Of a DNA stretch of 64,000 nucleotides, positions 54,201 to 63,074 are shown piece after piece (positions within the stretch are counted from its first letter, which is position 1; every line of letters starts with the position of its first letter). The translations under genes were made by a program, and so were the position numbers. Source of the DNA: Muricoccus pecuniae (GTDB lineage: Bacteria; Pseudomonadota; Alphaproteobacteria; Acetobacterales; Acetobacteraceae); the NCBI RefSeq assembly GCF_014199205.1, contig NZ_JACIJD010000008.1:124001-188000 (forward strand), written 5' to 3'. The notes below the pieces were generated by a model that made no database searches, was not told where the DNA came from, and saw nothing but the letters and a program-made list of their open reading frames with translations.

Positions 54201-55598
54201 TCAGGCAGTTACCGCCGCGTCGAAGCGGGCCATGATCTCCGGGCGCCGCTGCTTCAGCCGGGCGCGGATCTCCTCGAGGTCCACCGTCAGCAGGCGGCGG
54301 TCCTTCACCACCAGCGCGCCGTCGACGATCACGTCCTGCACGTCCCGCCCGACGATGCAGGAGGAGGCGATGAAGAGCGGGTCGGTCGCGCCCATCTGGT
54401 CGGGATCGGTGGTCTGGACGAGGATCATGTCGGCACGCTTGCCGACTTCGAGGCTGCCCAGCTCGTCACCCATCCCGAGCGAGCGGGCGCCGCCGCGCGT
54501 GGCGATCTTCAGCAGCTCCTCCGCGCTCATCGGCACGCGCTGGTGATAAGGATGCCCGATCTGCGCGGCCTGGCCGACGCGGGCGGCATGGGCCACTTGG
54601 AAGATGTCCATCGTGGCCGCGCCCGCCGCGCCGTCCGTGCCAAGGCCGATCGGCACGCCGCGCCGCCACATCTCCTGCAGCCGCGGCACGCCGAGGCCGT
54701 AATTGCCCCAGGCGCAGTGGCAGGCCGTCAGCCCGTGCTCAACATAGAGGTCCACCTCCTCCGCCGAGAGGGTGACGGAATGCGCGCAGTGGAGATGCGG
54801 CCCCAGCGCGCCGAGCTGGTCCAGATACTCGGTCGGGCGCCGGCCGAAATTCTCCAGCGCGTAGTCCACCTCGTAGGTGCCCTCGCCGAGGTGGGTGTGG
54901 ATCCGCACCCCCTCCTGCCTGGCGGAATCCGTGAGCCCCCGGATCAGCTCGGGCGTGCAGACGATGATCTGCCGCATGGACATCCAGGCCTGCACCCGGC
55001 GGTCCGCGCCCTTCCAGCGGCGGACGAGCGCGAGGTTGCGGTCATGCGCCTGCTCGGTCGTCATCAGCATGGAGCCGGGCACGGCGCGGCCCGCGAAGGC
55101 CGTGTTCTGGTCCACGGTCGAGAGGGCGACGAAGCCGCGGATGCCGATCTCCTCCGCCGCCCGCGCCATCTCGTCCGGATGCGGGCCGCCGGCCTCGGCG
55201 AAGCAGGTCGTGCCGCAGAGGAGCATGTTGGCATAGGTGACGAGGCCGCTGAGATGGACGTCCTCGGGCTCCAGCAGCCCCTCGAAGGGGATGTAGTAGT
55301 TCTTCCAGGGCGGGTTCCGCAGCGGCGCCTTGCGGCTCATCTCCGGCAGCTTGCCGCGCAGCAGCTGCTGGGCGGTGTGGACATGGCCGTCGATCATGCC
55401 GGGCATGGCGATGCGGTCGCGGCCATCGAGCACCGTCGATGCCCGGATGCCCTCGGCCTCGCCCGCCGGGCCGATCCAGGCGATGCGCCCGCCCGCGATT
55501 GCCACGGCGCCGTCCTTCAGCACCGTGCCCGCATCATCCATGGTCACGACATCGCAGCCGCGGACAAGGATGTCCGCGCCGCCCTGGGGCAGTTCCAT
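54201..55598 (-). CDS. amidohydrolase (cytosine deaminase/ATZ-TRZ-like)
   Basis: 465 residues. Metal ligands and active site: PGMIDGHVHTAQQ, HTHLGEGTYE, HCAHSVTLS and IGLGTDGAAG. The group deaminates or dechlorinates purines, pyrimidines, triazines or thioadenosine. ATG 55598 is preferred (AGGGG eight bases upstream) over GTG 55604, which overlaps the receptor stop. Encoded inside an ABC importer operon, it probably acts on the imported N-heterocycle. Confidence 0.85.
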   Translation of the reverse strand: MELPQGGADILVRGCDVVTMDDAGTVLKDGAVAIAGGRIAWIGPAGEAEGIRASTVLDGRDRIAMPGMIDGHVHTAQQLLRGKLPEMSRKAPLRNPPWKNYYIPFEGLLEPEDVHLSGLVTYANMLLCGTTCFAEAGGPHPDEMARAAEEIGIRGFVALSTVDQNTAFAGRAVPGSMLMTTEQAHDRNLALVRRWKGADRRVQAWMSMRQIIVCTPELIRGLTDSARQEGVRIHTHLGEGTYEVDYALENFGRRPTEYLDQLGALGPHLHCAHSVTLSAEEVDLYVEHGLTACHCAWGNYGLGVPRLQEMWRRGVPIGLGTDGAAGAATMDIFQVAHAARVGQAAQIGHPYHQRVPMSAEELLKIATRGGARSLGMGDELGSLEVGKRADMILVQTTDPDQMGATDPLFIASSCIVGRDVQDVIVDGALVVKDRRLLTVDLEEIRARLKQRRPEIMARFDAAVTA

Positions 55599-55600
55599 CG

Positions 55601-56632
55601 TCACAGCCCCTGATGCGCCTCGGCCACGAGGGAGAAGTCGGCGATGCGGTCGACATCGGGCAGGTTGGTCCGCCCCGCCGCGCGCGCCCCGTCATACATC
55701 ACGCCCGCCATCAGCGCGCGGTCGAGGGAGAGGAGCGGCCGGCCCGGCTCGTCGTAATGGGTGAGCGGGATCTGGAGCGCGTTCTGGCGGGTCTGCTGCT
55801 TGAGGTCGAGGCCGAAGTCCACGCCGTAGCGCTGCACCGCCAGCCGCGGCGCGAGGGAGGGGTCGCGCTCGTTCTCCTGCATGCCCCCGATCAGGCCGCG
55901 GAGGTAGCCGACCACGGCGGGGCGGTTCCGCTCCACATAGGCGCGCGGCGCGGCGAGGACGGAGCCGTAGGTGCGGAAGCCCAGCTCGTCGAAGCTGGCG
56001 AAGAAGAAGTCCTTGTCCCGCACGAGCCCCATGTTCTCGAGCGTGATGACCTGGTTCGTGCTGAAGGCGGTGTAGCCGTCGCCCTGCCCGCTCAGCAGCG
56101 GCTCCGGGGAGAAGCCGGCCGGCACCTGCGTCCACTGCACCGGCAGGCCGGCGATGGCGAGGGTGGCGTCGATCGCCGTCTTCTCCGGCGCGCCCTGGGC
56201 GAGGATGCGGGCGCCGACGAGGTCCTGCGGCCGGCGGATCGGCTTCTTGGCGAGGGAGACGATCCCGAGCGGGCTCTTGGGGAAGACCACGCCGACCATG
56301 ACGAAGTCGTTGCCGCGCGTCACCGCGTCGAGGAAGGGGAACCAGCTGGTATAGCCGAGATCGGCGCGGCCGGCGGCCAGCACCACCGGGGCGGCCGGCG
56401 CGTTCGGCCCGCCCGGTGCCCATTCCAGCTCCACCCCGTGCTTACGGAACAGGCCCTTCTCCAGCGCGACCCACTCGCCGGCATACTGGACGTTGGGAAT
56501 CCAGCCGAGCTGGAGGCGGGTCTTGGCCAGGCCTTGCGCTGTCCCCTGGGCGGCGGCGCCCCGGAGGATCAAGGGCGCGGTCAGGCCGGTGGTGGCGATG
56601 GCGGCCAGCAGGCGGCGGCGGTCAGGGAGCAT
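55601..56632 (-). CDS. ABC substrate-binding protein (NMT1/THI5-like)
   Basis: 343 residues from ATG 56632. The signal is twin-arginine-like: LPDRRRLLAAIATTGLTAPL ending AAAQG. RLQLGWIPNVQYAGEWVALE and ADLGYTSWFPFLDA match the NMT1/THI5 receptor family, which includes thiamine-pyrimidine, riboflavin and other N-heterocycle binders. An upstream ATG at 56674 is possible; neither start has a strong ribosome-binding site. First gene of the operon receptor-amidohydrolase-ATPase-permease-permease. Confidence 0.87.
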   Translation of the reverse strand: MLPDRRRLLAAIATTGLTAPLILRGAAAQGTAQGLAKTRLQLGWIPNVQYAGEWVALEKGLFRKHGVELEWAPGGPNAPAAPVVLAAGRADLGYTSWFPFLDAVTRGNDFVMVGVVFPKSPLGIVSLAKKPIRRPQDLVGARILAQGAPEKTAIDATLAIAGLPVQWTQVPAGFSPEPLLSGQGDGYTAFSTNQVITLENMGLVRDKDFFFASFDELGFRTYGSVLAAPRAYVERNRPAVVGYLRGLIGGMQENERDPSLAPRLAVQRYGVDFGLDLKQQTRQNALQIPLTHYDEPGRPLLSLDRALMAGVMYDGARAAGRTNLPDVDRIADFSLVAEAHQGL

Positions 56633-56732
56633 GGTGCGGGGAACCCGGGAATCAGGACGGGCGTGACCAAGCATGGAGCGGGCCAGAGTTTCAAGGGGGC
56701 CTCCGGCAGCGGCGTCAGGGGGAGGCCCCCCA

Positions 56733-58601
56733 TCACCCGCCCGCCCCGGCCGGGCTCTCCACCTCCTGCGCCCGCCACAGCGCGGCATAGGCCCCGCCGG
56801 CGGCGAGCAGCGCCCCGTGCCGGCCTCGCTCGACGATCCGCCCCTCCTCCATCACCGCGATCTCGTCGGCGTCCCGCACCGTCGAGAGCCGGTGCGCGAT
56901 GACGAGGGTGGTCACACCGCGGGCGGCGGCCTCCAGCCCGGACTGGATCGCCCGCTCGGTCCGGGTGTCGAGGGAGGAGGTCGCCTCGTCCAGCAGGAGG
57001 AGCCTCGGCCGCTTGAGCACGGCGCGCGCGATCGCCACGCGTTGCTTCTCGCCGCCGGAGAGGCGCAGCCCGCGCTCGCCTACCACCGTCTCCCAGCCAT
57101 CCGGCAGGGTGGCCACGACGCCCTCCAGCCCGGCGAGGCGCGCGGCGCGCAGCATCTCCTCCTCTCCCGCCCCGGGCCGGGCGAAGAGGAGGTTGGCGCG
57201 GAGGGTGTCGTGGAACAGCACGGTGTCCTGCGGCACCACCGCCACCGCCTCGCGCAGCGCGGCCAGGGAGAGATCAGCGACGGCTACGCCGTCCATCCGG
57301 ATCGTGCCGCCATCGGGCCGGTAGAGGCCGCAGAGCAGGCGGGCCAGGGTGGACTTGCCGGAGCCGGAGCGGCCCACCACGGCGAGGCTCCGCCCGGCCG
57401 GGATGTCGAGATCGACGCCGCGCAGGACCGGCCGGCGGGGATCGTAGCCGAAGCGGAGACCCTCGATCCGGACGGCGAGCGGGCCGCTGCCGGGCAGGTC
57501 CCGCCCGCCGGGGGAGAGGGCCAGCTCGTCCGGCTCGTCCATCAATTCGCGCAGCCTCGCCGTGAGGTCGAGGCCCTGGACCATCTCCCGCGCCATGCCC
57601 CCCAGGCGCTCGACCGGCCCGACGACCTGCAGCACATAGGCGTTCACCAGCACGAAGCCGCCGGGGGTCATGCGCCCCGCCGCCACCTCGCGCACGGCGA
57701 GCAGGAGGGTGGCGCCGAGCGCGAGGGCGAAGATGGCCGAGAGAGCCAGCCCGTTCCGCGCCACCGCCCGGTTATAGGCCTGCCACGCCGTCCCCCCGCG
57801 GGTGAAGGCCTCCCCGATCCGCTGCCCGACCAGCGGCTCGCGGGCGAAGAGCTTCACGGTCTCCTGGTTCGCCAGCGCGTCCGCCGCGACGCCCTGCGCC
57901 TCGGCATCGGCCCGGGCGGCGGCGCGGAAGCCCTCGCGCTGCCCGAGGATCCCGCGATGGAAGGCCCAACCATAGGCGAGCACGAAGAGGAGCAAGACGC
58001 CAGCGAGGGTGGGCGGCACGGCCGCGACCGCGAGCACCGTGGCGACCGTGCCCATCTCTACGAGGAAGGGCAGCCCGGTGAGGACGACGGCGTCCAGCAT
58101 GCGGCGCCAGCCCCGTACGCCGTCCGTCACGGTCCGCGCCAACTCCCCCGCCCGGCGCCCGAGATGCAGGCTGTGCGGCAAGGCGATCGCATGGGCGTAG
58201 GAGCCGCGGTAGAGATCGCGCTCGAGCCCGCGCGCGACCTCGCCATGGATGAGCGACACGCCCTGCCGCAGCGCGCGGGAGAGGCCGGCCATGGCGGCAT
58301 AGGCCGCCGCGGCGAGCGCCGCCCCGGTCGCCTGCCCGGCCGCGAGCCCGTCCACAGCCGAGGTTAAGGCCAGGGGCGCGAAGCCCTGCAGCGCCGCGCC
58401 CAGCGCGACGAGGGCGGCGACCAGCACCAAGCGCCGCCGGCCGGCGGGGGAGATGTCGCGCCAGGGGCCCTGCCGGAGCTGGGCCCAGGCATCGCGGAAA
58501 TGGCGGCGCCTTGCGCCCTCCGGGATGCTGTTCCCCGCGTCCGATGACGGCGAGGCGCCGTCGCCCGTTGCCCCGTCGGGCGCGGGCTGAGGAGGCCTCA
58601 T
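56733..58601 (-). CDS. Atm1/HMT1-like ABC exporter
   Basis: 622 residues: about six membrane helices from residue 55, then the nucleotide-binding domain with VVGRSGSGKSTLARLL, signature LRLSGGEKQRVAIARAVL and Walker B LLLLDEATSSLDTRTE. The signature and the following TERAIQSGLEAA fit Atm1/HMT1 exporters of glutathione- or metal-linked compounds. An unordered N-terminus of about 45 residues precedes the first helix. It lies 109 bases after a metal-sensing PadR regulator on the same strand. Confidence 0.86.
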   Translation of the reverse strand: MRPPQPAPDGATGDGASPSSDAGNSIPEGARRRHFRDAWAQLRQGPWRDISPAGRRRLVLVAALVALGAALQGFAPLALTSAVDGLAAGQATGAALAAAAYAAMAGLSRALRQGVSLIHGEVARGLERDLYRGSYAHAIALPHSLHLGRRAGELARTVTDGVRGWRRMLDAVVLTGLPFLVEMGTVATVLAVAAVPPTLAGVLLLFVLAYGWAFHRGILGQREGFRAAARADAEAQGVAADALANQETVKLFAREPLVGQRIGEAFTRGGTAWQAYNRAVARNGLALSAIFALALGATLLLAVREVAAGRMTPGGFVLVNAYVLQVVGPVERLGGMAREMVQGLDLTARLRELMDEPDELALSPGGRDLPGSGPLAVRIEGLRFGYDPRRPVLRGVDLDIPAGRSLAVVGRSGSGKSTLARLLCGLYRPDGGTIRMDGVAVADLSLAALREAVAVVPQDTVLFHDTLRANLLFARPGAGEEEMLRAARLAGLEGVVATLPDGWETVVGERGLRLSGGEKQRVAIARAVLKRPRLLLLDEATSSLDTRTERAIQSGLEAAARGVTTLVIAHRLSTVRDADEIAVMEEGRIVERGRHGALLAAGGAYAALWRAQEVESPAGAGG

Positions 58602-58710
58602 GGGCGGGACCGGCCCGGTTCTCGCGACGCCCCGACCGGCACGAGGCCGCTCGGCATGCCGAGCCGGGCGTAGGCGGCCAGCCCCCGCATCCCGCGCTCG
58701 ACAGCCCCCA

Positions 58711-59307
58711 TCAGCTCCGCTCCACGGCCTGGGCCGCGGCGTCGAGGGCTGCCGCGATGCTCTCGGCCGCATCCGCATCGAGCGGGCCGCGCCGGAGGCG
58801 CAGGCGTGGGGCGAGCTTCAGGTTTTCCATGCCCCGGGTCACCGGCGCCGGCACGCCCTCACGCCCCTCGCCGCCGCCGCTGCGGGAGAAGAGGGCGTCG
58901 ACGGTCTGGCGGTTCGCGGCGAGGAAGCCCTCGCCCTCCGGGGTGAGGCGGTAGCGTTTGCGGCCTGCCTCCTCGGCCTCGATCACGGCGTAGCCCATGG
59001 CTTCAAACCAGGAGGGGGTCGGATAGATAACGCCGGGGCTCGGGCTGTAGCTCCCGCCCCGGCGCTCGCCGATCGCCTTGATTGATCCGTAGCCGTGCCG
59101 CGGCTGTTCCGCGAGCACGGCGAGAACGACGAGGCGCAACTCGCCATCGTCGAAGAGCCGCCTGCCATAGCGTCCGCCATGCCGGCCCCGGCTTCCGTGC
59201 TCGGGATGATGGCAGCGGTGCCGGGGGTACCTGCCGTGCCGCCGGTCGGCGGCCTCGGGACAGCAGGCAGCGGGGCGGCCCCGGCCGCCTCCGCGATCAT
59301 GACTCAT
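58711..59307 (-). CDS. YqjI-type PadR-family regulator
   Basis: 198 residues. The PadR winged helix is clear (LRLVVLAVLAEQPRHGYGSI, SYSPSPGVIYPT, KRYRLTPEGEGFLA). As in E. coli YqjI, an N-terminal stretch of about 50 residues is rich in His, Cys and Arg (ACCPEAADRRHGRYPRHRCHH), which in YqjI binds nickel or iron. The ATG at 59307 lies only six bases from strong operator repeats, so it is probably self-regulated. The downstream gene is an Atm1-like exporter. Confidence 0.88.
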   Translation of the reverse strand: MSHDRGGGRGRPAACCPEAADRRHGRYPRHRCHHPEHGSRGRHGGRYGRRLFDDGELRLVVLAVLAEQPRHGYGSIKAIGERRGGSYSPSPGVIYPTPSWFEAMGYAVIEAEEAGRKRYRLTPEGEGFLAANRQTVDALFSRSGGGEGREGVPAPVTRGMENLKLAPRLRLRRGPLDADAAESIAAALDAAAQAVERS

Positions 59308-59313
59308 GCAACC

Positions 59314-59361
59314 GATATAGATCGCGATCTATCTCAGTTCAGACATGCCGAGATCTATATC
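59314..59361. promoter_or_regulatory. PadR/YqjI-type operator repeats
   Basis: GATATAGATC (59314-59323) is repeated in inverse as GATCTATATC (59352-59361), and the first copy is part of a perfect 16-bp palindrome ATAGATCGCGATCTAT (59317-59332). These AT-rich repeats directly upstream of the PadR gene fit autoregulation and also overlap where its promoter must be. Confidence 0.72.
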
Positions 59362-59395
59362 ACCTGCTCGTGAAGCCTTGCGGTGAGGGCCGGTA

Positions 59396-59527
59396 TCAGG
59401 CCGACCTGCCCCCTCTCATGTAGTGGCGCTCCGGGCGGTAGCCGTCACGCGAGAACCAGGCGCGGAGTAGCGAGATCACCTTGCGGGACCGGCCGCCTCG
59501 CTGGGCCAGGCTGTTCCAGCGCGACAT
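59396..59527 (-). CDS. possible small ORF (43 aa)
   Basis: ATG 59527 with a GGGGGG run about nine bases upstream opens a 43-residue frame rich in Arg (MSRWNSLAQRGGRSRKVI, then RAWFSRDGYRPERHYM). It could be a small basic protein or a chance frame. I do not recognise it. Confidence 0.22.
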   Translation of the reverse strand: MSRWNSLAQRGGRSRKVISLLRAWFSRDGYRPERHYMRGGRSA

Positions 59528-59960
59528 CAGCCTGCCCCCCGAAGGCGAGCCGGTGAGGTATCGCCACGAGTGCCTAGGCAGTCCCGACTTGCCTGCGATG
59601 CGGAGGCGCGGGCGGTCGAACGACGCTCGACTGGCCCGAGTGGTTGGTGGAGTGTCGCCAGGGAGAGAAGGGGGAAGGGATCCGCAGGGCTCACGGAAAT
59701 CTGTCCACAAAGAGGGCGACGGCTGGCGCCCGTTATCACGACTTCGTGATTTCATTCTATGCACCCGCCAGGGTTGCAGGATCAAGAGAAATTCGGCGCA
59801 ACAAAGCGCTCCGGTCGGACCGAATCGTTTCAGCAACAGGATCCGCCGCCGGTCGGCCGACTCGACAGCACACAACTCACGGAAACTTTACAACTTCCAG
59901 TTGAGGCCCGATGATGTCCCCGGGGCCGCCCGATAGCCGGGCAAAACGGAAGCCAGATTC
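59528..59960. other. intergenic stretch without a supported gene
   Basis: 433 bases with noticeably lower GC than the rest (for example 59755-59890). Open frames exist on both strands (151 residues plus, 159 residues minus) but neither has family features or a good start. It may hold the promoter of the TM2-domain gene or be eroded sequence. Confidence 0.5.
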
Positions 59961-60242
59961 ATGACCGCCTCCCTTCTCTCCGTCTCTCGCACCCGCTCGG
60001 TGCCGGTTGCCTACGGGCTGTGGCTCGTGGGCGGGCTCTGCGGCCTTCACCGGCTCTACCTCGGGCACAGGCTCAGCGCGGTCGGCATGGGGGCGACGAC
60101 GCTGCTCTCCCTGCCGCTGGTCACCACCGATCCCGGCCTTCTCGGGCTGGTCACCACGACGGTCTGGGCGCTCTCGGACCTGATCCTGATTCCGGAAATG
60201 GCGCGCGGGCTCGACGGCGTGGCCGCACCGGCTACGGCCTGA
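59961..60242 (+). CDS. TM2-domain membrane protein
   Basis: 93 residues. The TM2 pattern is clear: AYGLWLVGGLCGLHRLYLGH (first helix plus conserved G-HR-YLG turn), then a second helix LLGLVTTTVWALSDLILIPE with the WxxxDL ending. Such proteins are small inner-membrane proteins of unknown function. An isolated gene between two gene-poor stretches. Confidence 0.8.
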   Translation: MTASLLSVSRTRSVPVAYGLWLVGGLCGLHRLYLGHRLSAVGMGATTLLSLPLVTTDPGLLGLVTTTVWALSDLILIPEMARGLDGVAAPATA

Positions 60243-60615
60243 CCGGACGGGCCCGGAGGTCGGGCCGAGCGCCGCAGAGATAGTGGGACAGGGCACCCGG
60301 GAAGCGCGTGGTCAGGCCGGCCACGCCGGCCTTCCGCCGAAAAAGCACACATGCTTATCGTACAATGTGAGCCCGCTCTTTGGGCTCCGATCCGCCCGTT
60401 TTCCGTCCGTCGGCAACACTTTCGACGACACCGGTCCAGCCTCGCCAGCCAGGCAATCCGCAGCACGGAACGCCTCCGATCGTGTAATTACGGTTTTTCC
60501 GCTTGCTGGTCGTTGTTCTCGGCTATAGATCGCCCCTGCCAGGAACTGCCTCGCCCGAGCTGCGTCCGTCGCGCCCGGGAAGAAGGCGCCACGATCACGG
60601 ACAGGACGCTAGGAC
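60243..60615 (+). other. intergenic stretch with hairpin and putative promoter
   Basis: 373 bases without a supported gene. AGGCCGGC (60314-60321) and GCCGGCCT (60325-60332) form an 8-bp stem with a 3-base loop 72 bases after the TM2 stop, a possible terminator. Near the end, TTGCTG (60503) followed by TATAGA (60524) makes a weak promoter candidate for the next genes, with a short 15-base spacer. Confidence 0.4.
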
Positions 60616-61185
60616 ATGGCCCGCCTACCCCTTCGTACGCCCGAGGACGCGCCCCAGGAGGCCCGCGACCGCCTCCTCGCCGCCCAGAAGAACAACGGCT
60701 TCCTGCCGAACCTCGTGCGGCTCCTGGCCAATGCGCCGACGGCGCTGGAGGCCTATCAGGTCGTCTCCGGCATCAATGCCCGCGCCGGGCTGACGCTTGC
60801 TGAGCGCGAGGCCGTGCAGATCACCGCCGCCGCGACCCATGGCTGCGGCTTCTGCGTGGCCGGCCACACCGCCATCGCCACGAAGAAGGCGGGGATGGAC
60901 GAGGCCACCGTCGGCGCGCTGCGCGGCGTGGAGGCGCCCGCCGATCCGCGTCTCGCCGCGGTGGCCGCCTTCACCTCCGCGGTGATCGCCTCGCGCGGCG
61001 GGGTTCAGGAAGCCGAGCTCGCGGCCTTCCGCGCTGCGGGCTTCACCGACGCGAACGCGCTGGAGGTGGTGCTCGGCGTCTCGCTCGCCACCCTCTGCAA
61101 CTTCGCGAACAATCTGGGCCAGCCCGAGCTGAACCCGGAGCTGGCGCAGTTCCGCTGGGAAGCCCCGGCCCGGCACGCGGCCTGA
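60616..61185 (+). CDS. AhpD/carboxymuconolactone decarboxylase-family protein
   Basis: 189 residues, all-helical CMD fold. The redox CxxC with its partner histidine is visible in HGCGFCVAGHTAI (about residues 75-87), as in AhpD-like alkylhydroperoxidases. The next gene starts six bases later. The pairing with an acyl-CoA-dehydrogenase-like protein and an ABC importer suggests oxidation of an imported compound with peroxide removal. Confidence 0.85.
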   Translation: MARLPLRTPEDAPQEARDRLLAAQKNNGFLPNLVRLLANAPTALEAYQVVSGINARAGLTLAEREAVQITAAATHGCGFCVAGHTAIATKKAGMDEATVGALRGVEAPADPRLAAVAAFTSAVIASRGGVQEAELAAFRAAGFTDANALEVVLGVSLATLCNFANNLGQPELNPELAQFRWEAPARHAA

Positions 61186-61191
61186 ACCGCC

Positions 61192-62265
61192 ATGGCCACT
61201 GCCCTCGACCCCGCGCTCCACGACTGGCTCGACGCCTCCGCCACGGCGCTCGATGCCGGCACGGCCGATCCCGCCTCGGTGCTGCCGCGCCTGGGCGAGG
61301 CCGGGCTGTTCCGCGCCGGGGTGCCGCAGGCGCTCGGCGGGGCGGGCGGTGGCGTCACCGACGCCGTAGAAGGCATCGCCGCGGTTTCGGAGCGCTCCCT
61401 CGCCGCGGGCTTCGTGGCCTGGGGGCAGCGCACCTTCATCGAGTACCTCCTGCAGAGCCCGAACGGGTCCCTGCGGGAGCGCCTCCTCCCCGCCCTCCTC
61501 GCCGGGGAGGTGGCCGGCGCCACCGGCATGTCCAACGCCATGAAGGCGCTTTCCGGGCTCGAGGAGATCGGCATCACGGCCCGGCCCGGGGAAGCCGGCC
61601 ATGTCCTCGACGGGCGGCTGCCCTGGGTGACGAACCTGCGGGCGCAGGGCTTCCACGTCGCGGCCGCCGTCGCGCCCGCCGGGGGCGAGCCCTTCTGCGT
61701 CGCCCTGCCGCACGACGTGCCGGGGCTCCGCCGTTCGGAGGATCTCGACCTCATGGCGATGCGCGGCACCTCCACCGCCGCGATCGAGATCGAGGGCGTG
61801 GAGGTCGGGCCCGAGAGCGTGCTTCATCCCTCGGCCAGGCAGTGGCTGCCCCAGGTGCGGCCGGCCTTCCTCGGGCTGCAATGCGGCATGTCCATCGGGT
61901 TGGCGCGCCGCGCCCTGGCGGAGGCGGCGCTCTGCGGGGGCGCCGCGCGCCACGTGCTGCGCGAGCCCGTGGCGGAGCTGCGGGCGGGGCTGGCCGCGCG
62001 GGAGCGCGCCCTGCGGGAGGGCCTGCGGGACGGGCGCTTCGCCGCCGACGCCCCTTCCCTCTTCCGCATCCGCATCGCCCTGGCCGGGATCGTCGCCGAG
62101 GCCTCGGGGCTGGAGCTGCAGGCTTCCGGCGGCCGTGCCTATCTCACCGGCCCCGGCGAGGGCTTCGCCCGCCGCTGGCGCGAGGCCGCCTTCATCCCGG
62201 TGATCACGCCCAGCCTCGTCCAGCTCCGCGCCGCCCTCGCCGGACAGGCCGCGCGCGCCGCATGA
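61192..62265 (+). CDS. acyl-CoA dehydrogenase-like flavoprotein
   Basis: 357 residues, distant acyl-CoA dehydrogenase superfamily. GLFRAGVPQALGGAGGGVTD and ATGMSNAMKALSGLE take the places of the usual FAD/substrate loops, but the C-terminal catalytic segment is poorly conserved. Several relatives are flavin monooxygenases of the DszC/SfnB type used on sulfur compounds. It is coupled to the ABC ATPase by ATGA. Confidence 0.7.
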   Translation: MATALDPALHDWLDASATALDAGTADPASVLPRLGEAGLFRAGVPQALGGAGGGVTDAVEGIAAVSERSLAAGFVAWGQRTFIEYLLQSPNGSLRERLLPALLAGEVAGATGMSNAMKALSGLEEIGITARPGEAGHVLDGRLPWVTNLRAQGFHVAAAVAPAGGEPFCVALPHDVPGLRRSEDLDLMAMRGTSTAAIEIEGVEVGPESVLHPSARQWLPQVRPAFLGLQCGMSIGLARRALAEAALCGGAARHVLREPVAELRAGLAARERALREGLRDGRFAADAPSLFRIRIALAGIVAEASGLELQASGGRAYLTGPGEGFARRWREAAFIPVITPSLVQLRAALAGQAARAA

Positions 62266-63035
62266 GCGGCGTCCCCTCGCTGCGGGCCGAGGGCCTGGAC
62301 CTCCGCCATCCCGGCGCGGAGCGGCCGGTCCTGGCGGGGCTCGACCTCGAGCTGCATCCCGGCGAGATCGTCGCCGTGCTCGGCCCGAGCGGGGTGGGGA
62401 AGTCCAGCCTGCTGCGTGTGCTGGCGGGGCTGGAGAGGCCGAGCGCCGGCCGCGTGACGATGCACGGCGCGCCCCTCACCTCCGTGCATCCGCGCGTTGC
62501 CATCGCCTTCCAGGACCCCTCCCTCCTGCCCTGGCTCACGCTGGAGCGGAACGTCGCCTTCGGGCTGGACTTCCGCCACCAGCCCCGGCTGGGCGCCGAT
62601 CTGCGGCGGGCCCGGGTGGATGCCGCCATCGCCGCTGTGGGGTTGGAGAGGGCGCGGCACCAGCCGCCCTCCGCCCTCTCGGGCGGCATGGCGCAGCGCG
62701 CCGCCCTCGCCCGCTGCCTCGCGCGCGAGCCGGAGGTGCTGCTGCTGGACGAGCCCTTCGGCGCGCTGGACGAGGTGACGCGGGAGGAGATGCAGCACCT
62801 GCTGCTGCGCCTCGTCCCGCGCTTCCGCACGGCCACGCTTCTCATCACCCACGACATCGACGAGGCCCTTCTCCTCGCCGACCGCGTGCTGCTGCTCGGC
62901 GGCGCGCCGGCCGGGGTGATGGGCGAGTGGAGCATCGACCTGCCCCGCCCGCGCGACGAGATGGTCGCGGAGATGGGCGGCCTCCGCGTCGAGATCCTGC
63001 GGACCCTGCGCGCCGCCATCCGCCAGCGCCACTGA
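62262..63035 (+). CDS. ABC importer ATPase
   Basis: 257 residues. Walker A VLGPSGVGKSSLLRVL, Q-loop IAFQDPSLLPWL, signature SALSGGMAQRAALARCL and Walker B LLLDEPFGALDEVTR. Resembles SsuB/TauB. It starts in overlap with the preceding stop and lies 39 bases before the receptor gene; a permease gene presumably lies beyond the window. Confidence 0.92.
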   Translation: MSGVPSLRAEGLDLRHPGAERPVLAGLDLELHPGEIVAVLGPSGVGKSSLLRVLAGLERPSAGRVTMHGAPLTSVHPRVAIAFQDPSLLPWLTLERNVAFGLDFRHQPRLGADLRRARVDAAIAAVGLERARHQPPSALSGGMAQRAALARCLAREPEVLLLDEPFGALDEVTREEMQHLLLRLVPRFRTATLLITHDIDEALLLADRVLLLGGAPAGVMGEWSIDLPRPRDEMVAEMGGLRVEILRTLRAAIRQRH

Positions 63036-63074
63036 CCCGATGCCATTGACCCGAAGCCGTTGACGAGGAACGCC

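Noticed and set aside
52473-55613. 1046-residue plus-strand frame, the longest in the window
   Set aside because: It runs antisense through four well-supported ABC/amidohydrolase genes and shows no domain.
59481-59936. 151-residue plus-strand frame
   Set aside because: No start signal, no recognisable motif, and an equally long frame lies on the other strand.
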